From: Petunia secreta
Lineage: Eukaryota; Streptophyta; Magnoliopsida; Solanales; Solanaceae
Direction: 5' to 3'
Length of the DNA: 64,000 nt
Assembly: GCA_029990175.1 (NCBI GenBank)
Contig: JARKIP010000017.1
Span: 16,200,001-16,264,000 of the forward strand
In this document: positions 56,654 through 64,000 of the stretch, piece by piece
Layout of the letters: every line of letters starts with the position of its first letter
Position numbering within the stretch: position 1 is the first letter of the stretch
Notes under the pieces: model-generated
Database searches by the model: none
What the model was told of the DNA's origin: nothing
Seen by the model: only the letters and a program-made list of their open reading frames with translations
Position numbers and translations under genes: made by a program

Positions 56654-56885
56654 GTCATTCTTTGCGCTCTAACTTCTCTTATCCGTTCCGTGCCCCCGCT
56701 AATCTTTTAAACCTTTAAACCGTCATAACTTTACGCTCGTTCATCCGTTTCGTGCGATTCTTTTTTTCAATTCGAGTAATCTTTCAAGATCTACCTCCAC
56801 AAGCTGCCGTAGTCCCGCTTACTAAGACGTGCCTTGCACCATTCGCGGATTTACGACCCCGCCCGCCGTTATTTTGGCAAAAAGA

Positions 56886-57004
56886 GGGATGCAACACGAG
56901 GACTTCCCGGAGGGTCACCCATTCCAGTACTACTCTCGCCCAAGCACGCTTAACTTCGGAGTTCTGATGGGATCCGGTGCGTTAGTGCTGGTATGATCGC
57001 ATCC
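56886..57004 (-). rRNA. 5S: 5S ribosomal RNA (copy 162)
   Basis: Consensus gene and spacer. Confidence 0.97.
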
Positions 57005-57236
57005 GTCATTCTTTGCGCTCTAACTTCTCTTATCCGTTCCGTGCCCCCGCTAATCTTTTAAACCTTTAAACCGTCATAACTTTACGCTCGTTCATCCGTT
57101 TCGTGCGATTCTTTTTTTCAATTCGAGTAATCTTTCAAGATCTACCTCCACAAGCTGCCGTAGTCCCGCTTACTAAGACGTGCCTTGCACCATTCGCGGA
57201 TTTACGACCCCGCCCGCCGTTATTTTGGCAAAAAGA

Positions 57237-57355
57237 GGGATGCAACACGAGGACTTCCCGGAGGGTCACCCATTCCAGTACTACTCTCGCCCAAGCACGC
57301 TTAACTTCGGAGTTCTGATGGGATCCGGTGCGTTAGTGCTGGTATGATCGCATCC
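57237..57355 (-). rRNA. 5S: 5S ribosomal RNA (copy 163)
   Basis: Consensus gene; upstream A to G at 57420 (-65). Confidence 0.97.
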
Positions 57356-57587
57356 GTCATTCTTTGCGCTCTAACTTCTCTTATCCGTTCCGTGCCCCCG
57401 CTAATCTTTTAAACCTTTAGACCGTCATAACTTTACGCTCGTTCATCCGTTTCGTGCGATTCTTTTTTTCAATTCGAGTAATCTTTCAAGATCTACCTCC
57501 ACAAGCTGCCGTAGTCCCGCTTACTAAGACGTGCCTTGCACCATTCGCGGATTTACGACCCCGCCCGCCGTTATTTTGGCAAAAAGA

Positions 57588-57706
57588 GGGATGCAACACG
57601 AGGACTTCCCGGAGGGTCACCCATTCCAGTACTACTCTCGCCCAAGCACGCTTAACTTCGGAGTTCTGATGGGATCCGGTGCGTTAGTGCTGGTATGATC
57701 GCATCC
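57588..57706 (-). rRNA. 5S: 5S ribosomal RNA (copy 164)
   Basis: Consensus gene and spacer. Confidence 0.97.
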
Positions 57707-57938
57707 GTCATTCTTTGCGCTCTAACTTCTCTTATCCGTTCCGTGCCCCCGCTAATCTTTTAAACCTTTAAACCGTCATAACTTTACGCTCGTTCATCCG
57801 TTTCGTGCGATTCTTTTTTTCAATTCGAGTAATCTTTCAAGATCTACCTCCACAAGCTGCCGTAGTCCCGCTTACTAAGACGTGCCTTGCACCATTCGCG
57901 GATTTACGACCCCGCCCGCCGTTATTTTGGCAAAAAGA

Positions 57939-58057
57939 GGGATGCAACACGAGGACTTCCCGGAGGGTCACCCATTCCAGTACTACTCTCGCCCAAGCAC
58001 GCTTAACTTCGGAGTTCTGATGGGATCCGGTGCGTTAGTGCTGGTATGATCGCATCC
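57939..58057 (-). rRNA. 5S: 5S ribosomal RNA (copy 165)
   Basis: Consensus gene; upstream A to G at 58122 (-65). Confidence 0.97.
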
Positions 58058-58289
58058 GTCATTCTTTGCGCTCTAACTTCTCTTATCCGTTCCGTGCCCC
58101 CGCTAATCTTTTAAACCTTTAGACCGTCATAACTTTACGCTCGTTCATCCGTTTCGTGCGATTCTTTTTTTCAATTCGAGTAATCTTTCAAGATCTACCT
58201 CCACAAGCTGCCGTAGTCCCGCTTACTAAGACGTGCCTTGCACCATTCGCGGATTTACGACCCCGCCCGCCGTTATTTTGGCAAAAAGA

Positions 58290-58408
58290 GGGATGCAACA
58301 CGAGGACTTCCCGGAGGGTCACCCATTCCAGTACTACTCTCGCCCAAGCACGCTTAACTTCGGAGTTCTGATGGGATCCGGTGCGTTAGTGCTGGTATGA
58401 TCGCATCC
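58290..58408 (-). rRNA. 5S: 5S ribosomal RNA (copy 166)
   Basis: Consensus gene and spacer. Confidence 0.97.
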
Positions 58409-58640
58409 GTCATTCTTTGCGCTCTAACTTCTCTTATCCGTTCCGTGCCCCCGCTAATCTTTTAAACCTTTAAACCGTCATAACTTTACGCTCGTTCATC
58501 CGTTTCGTGCGATTCTTTTTTTCAATTCGAGTAATCTTTCAAGATCTACCTCCACAAGCTGCCGTAGTCCCGCTTACTAAGACGTGCCTTGCACCATTCG
58601 CGGATTTACGACCCCGCCCGCCGTTATTTTGGCAAAAAGA

Positions 58641-58759
58641 GGGATGCAACACGAGGACTTCCCGGAGGGTCACCCATTCCAGTACTACTCTCGCCCAAGC
58701 ACGCTTAACTTCGGAGTTCTGATGGGATCCGGTGCGTTAGTGCTGGTATGATCGCATCC
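58641..58759 (-). rRNA. 5S: 5S ribosomal RNA (copy 167)
   Basis: Consensus gene; upstream C to T at 58810 (-51). Confidence 0.97.
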
Positions 58760-58991
58760 GTCATTCTTTGCGCTCTAACTTCTCTTATCCGTTCCGTGCC
58801 CCCGCTAATTTTTTAAACCTTTAAACCGTCATAACTTTACGCTCGTTCATCCGTTTCGTGCGATTCTTTTTTTCAATTCGAGTAATCTTTCAAGATCTAC
58901 CTCCACAAGCTGCCGTAGTCCCGCTTACTAAGACGTGCCTTGCACCATTCGCGGATTTACGACCCCGCCCGCCGTTATTTTGGCAAAAAGA

Positions 58992-59110
58992 GGGATGCAA
59001 CACGAGGACTTCCCGGAGGGTCACCCATTCCAGTACTACTCTCGCCCAAGCACGCTTAACTTCGGAGTTCTGATGGGATCCGGTGCGTTAGTGCTGGTAT
59101 GATCGCATCC
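58992..59110 (-). rRNA. 5S: 5S ribosomal RNA (copy 168)
   Basis: Consensus gene and spacer. Confidence 0.97.
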
Positions 59111-59342
59111 GTCATTCTTTGCGCTCTAACTTCTCTTATCCGTTCCGTGCCCCCGCTAATCTTTTAAACCTTTAAACCGTCATAACTTTACGCTCGTTCA
59201 TCCGTTTCGTGCGATTCTTTTTTTCAATTCGAGTAATCTTTCAAGATCTACCTCCACAAGCTGCCGTAGTCCCGCTTACTAAGACGTGCCTTGCACCATT
59301 CGCGGATTTACGACCCCGCCCGCCGTTATTTTGGCAAAAAGA

Positions 59343-59461
59343 GGGATGCAACACGAGGACTTCCCGGAGGGTCACCCATTCCAGTACTACTCTCGCCCAA
59401 GCACGCTTAACTTCGGAGTTCTGATGGGATCCGGTGCGTTAGTGCTGGTATGATCGCATCC
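59343..59461 (-). rRNA. 5S: 5S ribosomal RNA (copy 169)
   Basis: Consensus gene and spacer. Confidence 0.97.
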
Positions 59462-59693
59462 GTCATTCTTTGCGCTCTAACTTCTCTTATCCGTTCCGTG
59501 CCCCCGCTAATCTTTTAAACCTTTAAACCGTCATAACTTTACGCTCGTTCATCCGTTTCGTGCGATTCTTTTTTTCAATTCGAGTAATCTTTCAAGATCT
59601 ACCTCCACAAGCTGCCGTAGTCCCGCTTACTAAGACGTGCCTTGCACCATTCGCGGATTTACGACCCCGCCCGCCGTTATTTTGGCAAAAAGA

Positions 59694-59812
59694 GGGATGC
59701 AACACGAGGACTTCCCGGAGGGTCACCCATTCCAGTACTACTCTCGCCCAAGCACGCTTAACTTCGGAGTTCTGATGGGATCCGGTGCGTTAGTGCTGGT
59801 ATGATCGCATCC
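59694..59812 (-). rRNA. 5S: 5S ribosomal RNA (copy 170)
   Basis: Consensus gene and spacer. Confidence 0.97.
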
Positions 59813-60044
59813 GTCATTCTTTGCGCTCTAACTTCTCTTATCCGTTCCGTGCCCCCGCTAATCTTTTAAACCTTTAAACCGTCATAACTTTACGCTCGTT
59901 CATCCGTTTCGTGCGATTCTTTTTTTCAATTCGAGTAATCTTTCAAGATCTACCTCCACAAGCTGCCGTAGTCCCGCTTACTAAGACGTGCCTTGCACCA
60001 TTCGCGGATTTACGACCCCGCCCGCCGTTATTTTGGCAAAAAGA

Positions 60045-60163
60045 GGGATGCAACACGAGGACTTCCCGGAGGGTCACCCATTCCAGTACTACTCTCGCCC
60101 AAGCACGCTTAACTTCGGAGTTCTGATGGGATCCGGTGCGTTAGTGCTGGTATGATCGCATCC
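60045..60163 (-). rRNA. 5S: 5S ribosomal RNA (copy 171)
   Basis: Consensus gene and spacer. Confidence 0.97.
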
Positions 60164-60395
60164 GTCATTCTTTGCGCTCTAACTTCTCTTATCCGTTCCG
60201 TGCCCCCGCTAATCTTTTAAACCTTTAAACCGTCATAACTTTACGCTCGTTCATCCGTTTCGTGCGATTCTTTTTTTCAATTCGAGTAATCTTTCAAGAT
60301 CTACCTCCACAAGCTGCCGTAGTCCCGCTTACAAAGACGTGCCTTGCACCATTCGCGGATTTACGACCCCGCCCGCCGTTATTTTGGCAAAAAGA

Positions 60396-60514
60396 GGGAT
60401 GCAACACGAGGACTTCCCGGAGGGTCACCCATTCCAGTACTACTCTCGCCCAAGCACGCTTAACTTCGGAGTTCTGATGGGATCCGGTGCGTTAGTGCTG
60501 GTATGATCGCATCC
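60396..60514 (-). rRNA. 5S: 5S ribosomal RNA (copy 172), promoter variants
   Basis: Consensus gene; G-25C (60539) and G-35T (60549) upstream, and T to A at 60333 in the downstream spacer. Confidence 0.97.
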
Positions 60515-60746
60515 GTCATTCTTTGCGCTCTAACTTCTGTTATCCGTTACGTGCCCCCGCTAATCTTTTAAACCTTTAAACCGTCATAACTTTACGCTCG
60601 TTCATCCGTTTCGTGCGATTCTTTTTTTCAATTCGAGTAATCTTTCAAGATCTACCTCCACAAGCTGCCGTAGTCCCGCTTACTAAGACGTGCCTTGCAC
60701 CATTCGCGGATTTACGACCCCGCCCGCCGTTATTTTGGCAAAAAGA

Positions 60747-60865
60747 GGGATGCAACACGAGGACTTCCCGGAGGGTCACCCATTCCAGTACTACTCTCGC
60801 CCAAGCACGCTTAACTTCGGAGTTCTGATGGGATCCGGTGCGTTAGTGCTGGTATGATCGCATCC
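60747..60865 (-). rRNA. 5S: 5S ribosomal RNA (copy 173)
   Basis: Consensus gene and spacer. Confidence 0.97.
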
Positions 60866-61097
60866 GTCATTCTTTGCGCTCTAACTTCTCTTATCCGTTC
60901 CGTGCCCCCGCTAATCTTTTAAACCTTTAAACCGTCATAACTTTACGCTCGTTCATCCGTTTCGTGCGATTCTTTTTTTCAATTCGAGTAATCTTTCAAG
61001 ATCTACCTCCACAAGCTGCCGTAGTCCCGCTTACTAAGACGTGCCTTGCACCATTCGCGGATTTACGACCCCGCCCGCCGTTATTTTGGCAAAAAGA

Positions 61098-61216
61098 GGG
61101 ATGCAACACGAGGACTTCCCGGAGGGTCACCAATTCCAGTACTACTCTCGCCCAAGCACGCTTAACTTCGGAGTTCTGATGGGATCCGGTGCGTTAGTGC
61201 TGGTATGATCGCATCC
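61098..61216 (-). rRNA. 5S: 5S ribosomal RNA (copy 174), G85T
   Basis: G85T (base 61132) is the only change in box C in the window and breaks the G85-C92 pair below the GUGA loop; possibly a non-functional copy. It also has C to T at 61257 in the upstream C run. Confidence 0.92.
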
Positions 61217-61448
61217 GTCATTCTTTGCGCTCTAACTTCTCTTATCCGTTCCGTGCTCCCGCTAATCTTTTAAACCTTTAAACCGTCATAACTTTACGCT
61301 CGTTCATCCGTTTCGTGCGATTCTTTTTTTCGATTCGAGTAATCTTTCAAGATCTACCTCCACAAGCTGCCGTAGTCCCGCTTACAAAGACGTGCCTTGC
61401 ACCATTCGCGGATTTACGACCCCGCCCGCCGTTATTTTGGCAAAAAGA

Positions 61449-61567
61449 GGGATGCAACACGAGGACTTCCCGGAGGGTCACCCATTCCAGTACTACTCTC
61501 GCCCAAGCACGCTTAACTTCGGAGTTCTGATGGGATCCGGTGCGTTAGTGCTGGTATGATCGCATCC
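61449..61567 (-). rRNA. 5S: 5S ribosomal RNA (copy 175)
   Basis: Consensus gene; spacer subfamily markers at 61332 and 61386. Confidence 0.97.
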
Positions 61568-61799
61568 GTCATTCTTTGCGCTCTAACTTCTCTTATCCGT
61601 TCCGTGCCCCCGCTAATCTTTTAAACCTTTAAACCGTCATAACTTTACGCTCGTTCATCCGTTTCGTGCGATTCTTTTTTTCGATTCGAGTAATCTTTCA
61701 AGATCTACCTCCACAAGCTGCCGTAGTCCCGCTTACAAAGACGTGCCTTGCACCATTCGCTGATTTACGACCCCGCCCGCCGTTATTTTGGCAAAAAGA

Positions 61800-61918
61800 T
61801 GGATGCAACACGAGGACTTCCCGGAGGGTCACCCATTCCAGTACTACTCTCGCCCAAGCACGCTTAACTTCGGAGTTCTGATGGGATCCGGTGCGTTAGT
61901 GCTGGTATGATCGCATCC
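61800..61918 (-). rRNA. 5S: 5S ribosomal RNA (copy 176), C119A
   Basis: C119A (base 61800) at the unpaired 3' terminal base; spacer markers at 61683 and 61737, plus G to T at 61761. Confidence 0.95.
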
Positions 61919-62150
61919 GTCATTCTTTGCGCTCTAACTTCTCTTATCCGTTCCGTGCCCCCGCTAATCTTTTAAACCTTTAAACCGTCATAACTTTACG
62001 CTCGTTCATCCGTTTCGTGCGATTCTTTTTTTCGATTCGAGTAATCTTTCAAGATCTACCTCCACAAGCTGCCGTAGTCCCGCTTACAAAGACGTGCCTT
62101 GCACCATTCGCGGATTTACGACCCCGCCCGCCGTTATTTTGGCAAAAAGA

Positions 62151-62269
62151 GGGATGCAACACGAGGACTTCCCGGAGGGTCACCCATTCCAGTACTACTC
62201 TCGCCCAAGCACGCTTAACTTCGGAGTTCTGATGGGATCCGGTGCGTTAGTGCTGGTATGATCGCATCC
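62151..62269 (-). rRNA. 5S: 5S ribosomal RNA (copy 177)
   Basis: Consensus gene; spacer subfamily markers at 62034 and 62088. Confidence 0.97.
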
Positions 62270-62501
62270 GTCATTCTTTGCGCTCTAACTTCTCTTATCC
62301 GTTCCGTGCCCCCGCTAATCTTTTAAACCTTTAAACCGTCATAACTTTACGCTCGTTCATCCGTTTCGTGCGATTCTTTTTTTCGATTCGAGTAATCTTT
62401 CAAGATCTACCTCCACAAGCTGCCGTAGTCCCGCTTACAAAGACGTGCCTTGCACCATTCGCGGATTTACGACCCCGCCCGCCGTTATTTTGGCAAAAAG
62501 A

Positions 62502-62620
62502 TGGATGCAACACGAGGACTTCCCGGAGGGTCACCCATTCCAGTACTACTCTCGCCCAAGCACGCTTAACTTCGGAGTTCTGATGGGATCCGGTGCGTTA
62601 GTGCTGGTATGATCGCATCC
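62502..62620 (-). rRNA. 5S: 5S ribosomal RNA (copy 178), C119A
   Basis: C119A (base 62502); spacer markers at 62385 and 62439. Confidence 0.95.
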
Positions 62621-62852
62621 GTCATTCTTTGCGCTCTAACTTCTCTTATCCGTTCCGTGCCCCCGCTAATCTTTTAAACCTTTAAACCGTCATAACTTTA
62701 CGCTCGTTCATCCGTTTCGTGCGATTCTTTTTTTCAATTCGAGTAATCTTTCAAGATCTACCTCCACAAGCTGCCGTAGTCCCGCTTACTAAGACGTGCC
62801 TTGCACCATTCGCGGATTTACGACCCCGCCCGCCGTTATTTTGGCAAAAAGA

Positions 62853-62971
62853 GGGATGCAACACGAGGACTTCCCGGAGGGTCACCCATTCCAGTACTAC
62901 TCTCGCCCAAGCACGCTTAACTTCGGAGTTCTGATGGGATCCGGTGCGTTAGTGCTGGTATGATCGCATCC
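62853..62971 (-). rRNA. 5S: 5S ribosomal RNA (copy 179)
   Basis: Consensus gene and spacer. Confidence 0.97.
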
Positions 62972-63203
62972 GTCATTCTTTGCGCTCTAACTTCTCTTAT
63001 CCGTTCCGTGCCCCCGCTAATCTTTTAAACCTTTAAACCGTCATAACTTTACGCTCGTTCATCCGTTTCGTGCGATTCTTTTTTTCAATTCGAGTAATCT
63101 TTCAAGATCTACCTCCACAAGCTGCCGTAGTCCCGCTTACTAAGACGTGCCTTGCACCATTCGCGGATTTACGACCCCGCCCGCCGTTATTTTGGCAAAA
63201 AGA

Positions 63204-63322
63204 GGGATGCAACACGAGGACTTCCCGGAGGGTCACCCATTCCAGTACTACTCTCGCCCAAGCACGCTTAACTTCGGAGTTCTGATGGGATCCGGTGCGT
63301 TAGTGCTGGTATGATCGCATCC
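63204..63322 (-). rRNA. 5S: 5S ribosomal RNA (copy 180)
   Basis: Consensus gene and spacer. Confidence 0.97.
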
Positions 63323-63554
63323 GTCATTCTTTGCGCTCTAACTTCTCTTATCCGTTCCGTGCCCCCGCTAATCTTTTAAACCTTTAAACCGTCATAACTT
63401 TACGCTCGTTCATCCGTTTCGTGCGATTCTTTTTTTCAATTCGAGTAATCTTTCAAGATCTACCTCCACAAGCTGCCGTAGTCCCGCTTACTAAGACGTG
63501 CCTTGCACCATTCGCGGATTTACGACCCCGCCCGCCGTTATTTTGGCAAAAAGA

Positions 63555-63673
63555 GGGATGCAACACGAGGACTTCCCGGAGGGTCACCCATTCCAGTACT
63601 ACTCTCGCCCAAGCACGCTTAGCTTTGGAGTTCTGATGGGATCCGGTGCGTTAGTGCTGGTATGATCGCATCC
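63555..63673 (-). rRNA. 5S: 5S ribosomal RNA (copy 181), T52C and G48A
   Basis: T52C (63622) and G48A (63626, a CpG) make this the only complete gene with two substitutions; G48A should disturb the C29-G48 pair of helix III. Confidence 0.94.
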
Positions 63674-63905
63674 GTCATTCTTTGCGCTCTAACTTCTCTT
63701 ATCCGTTCCGTGCCCCCGCTAATCTTTTAAACCTTTAAACCGTCATAACTTTACGCTCGTTCATCCGTTTCGTGCGATTCTTTTTTTCAATTCGAGTAAT
63801 CTTTCAAGATCTACCTCCACAAGCTGCCGTAGTCCCGCTTACTAAGACGTGCCTTGCACCATTCGCGGATTTACGACCCCGCCCGCCGTTATTTTGGCAA
63901 AAAGA

Positions 63906-64000
63906 GGGATGCAACACGAGGACTTCCCGGAGGGTCACCCATTCCAGTACTACTCTCGCCCAAGCACGCTTAGCTTCGGAGTTCTGATGGGATCCGGTGC
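63906..64000 (-). rRNA. 5S: 5S ribosomal RNA, partial at right edge, T52C
   Basis: Positions 25-119 of the gene are present; the 5' 24 nt lie beyond the window. T52C at base 63973. Confidence 0.95.

Larger units (their letters stand above)
52540..58155 (-). repeat. Marker set recurring at 11 units (3,861 bp)
   Basis: T53G at 52740 is followed by A to G changes in the TTTAAACC repeat at 53559 and 54261. The same order and spacing recurs at 56601, 57420 and 58122, all shifted by exactly 3,861 bp. At least five units around 52540-54294 were thus copied to 56401-58155. A G to C spacer variant at 55408 recurs at 56461, in the same unit as the second T53G, so that unit looks like a recombination product. 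Confidence 0.85.
61315..62718 (-). repeat. Four-unit variant subfamily arranged as two dimers
   Basis: Copies 175-178 share two spacer variants: A to G after the T7 run (61332, 61683, 62034, 62385) and T to A (61386, 61737, 62088, 62439). The second and fourth also carry C119A at the gene end (61800, 62502). This is a 702-bp dimer present twice. The T to A variant alone is also in the unit of copy 172 (60333). Base 61761 is changed only in the first dimer. Confidence 0.85.
1..64000 (-). repeat. 5S rDNA tandem array, 351-bp unit, 181 complete copies
   Basis: The window is one uninterrupted head-to-tail array. The unit is 351 bp: a 119 bp 5S rRNA gene on the minus strand and a 232 bp spacer. 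Unit lengths that differ are eight of 352 bp (one extra C), two of 423 bp (72 bp spacer duplication), one of 256 bp (95 bp spacer deletion) and one of 349 bp. These deviations account exactly for the total length with 181 periods between the first and last phase markers. Every gene has the same orientation, and no foreign insertion, inversion or array end is seen. A BamHI site (GGATCC) lies in the gene and a BglII site (AGATCT) in the spacer of nearly all units. Near-identity of the copies fits the concerted evolution known for plant 5S arrays. Species unknown; a land plant nuclear genome is the only sensible source. Confidence 0.98.

Noticed and set aside
1..64000. CRISPR array or prokaryotic repeat
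   Set aside because: The repeated unit is 351 bp with identical spacers and contains a plant 5S rRNA gene; CRISPR needs short repeats and unique spacers.
1..64000. 5S sequence inside Cassandra-type retrotransposons (TRIM elements)
   Set aside because: Those carry only a partial 5S promoter region within LTRs. Here each unit has a full 119-nt gene with terminator, strictly head to tail, with no primer-binding site, polypurine tract or target duplication.
1..64000. Linked 35S rDNA, U-snRNA or histone genes (L-type 5S arrangement)
   Set aside because: The spacer is only 232 bp and has nothing resembling 18S, 5.8S, 26S, U1/U2 RNA or histone sequence.
1..64000. Assembly artefact made by looping one unit
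   Set aside because: A looped assembly would be uniform. Here there are many different private substitutions, indels and ordered marker blocks, so the array looks real, although exact copy number still depends on read support.

Overview
The whole window is the inside of one tandem array of plant-type nuclear 5S ribosomal RNA genes. A unit of 351 bp (119 bp gene plus 232 bp spacer) repeats head to tail from the first base to the last, and every gene is on the minus strand. By unit arithmetic there are 181 complete genes plus a partial gene at each edge (1-87 and 63906-64000). Read on the minus strand, the gene starts GGATGCGATCATACCAGCAC, has GGATCCCATCAGAACTCCG in the middle and ends GTGTTGCATCCC. 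That is the land-plant 5S rRNA. The species is not recognisable from the spacer by eye. No protein-coding gene, tRNA, transposon or CRISPR array is supported, and neither array end is in the window.

Each unit, in the direction of transcription (right to left), has: an upstream spacer with a tandem TTTAAACC 8-mer, a C5 run, a degenerate TATA-like GATAAGAG around -29 to -23, a GC at -13/-12 and a C at -1; the gene with internal box A, intermediate element and box C; a TCTTTTT stretch just past the 3' end as RNA polymerase III terminator; and a downstream spacer with a BglII site and an A7 run (T7 on the plus strand). Copies are extremely homogeneous. By eye about 148 of 181 complete genes are identical, and most others differ by one base.

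The information in the window is in the rare variants, which mark how the array has been copied. At 6.5-14 kb, variants recur about every 7 units. At 16.8-25.1 kb, eight units are 352 bp with a C6 run. At 29-44.6 kb, a T52C box A variant recurs every few units. At 35.6 kb, one unit has lost 95 bp of spacer. At 47.8-51.5 kb, a five-unit block of 1,827 bp carrying a 72-bp spacer duplication is present twice in tandem. At 52.5-58.2 kb, a set of markers recurs at a distance of 11 units (3,861 bp). At 61.3-62.7 kb, a two-unit block is repeated. Variant density is clearly higher in the right quarter, which may be nearer an array edge.

Relative to the usual plant 5S sequence as I remember it, all copies carry a coordinated set of changes in helix IV (G82A with C94T, A80G facing C96) that keep base pairing. 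They also overlap the box C promoter element. This is the most biologically interesting feature of the consensus. I found no new multi-gene system here. All variant positions were read by eye and should be confirmed by alignment.
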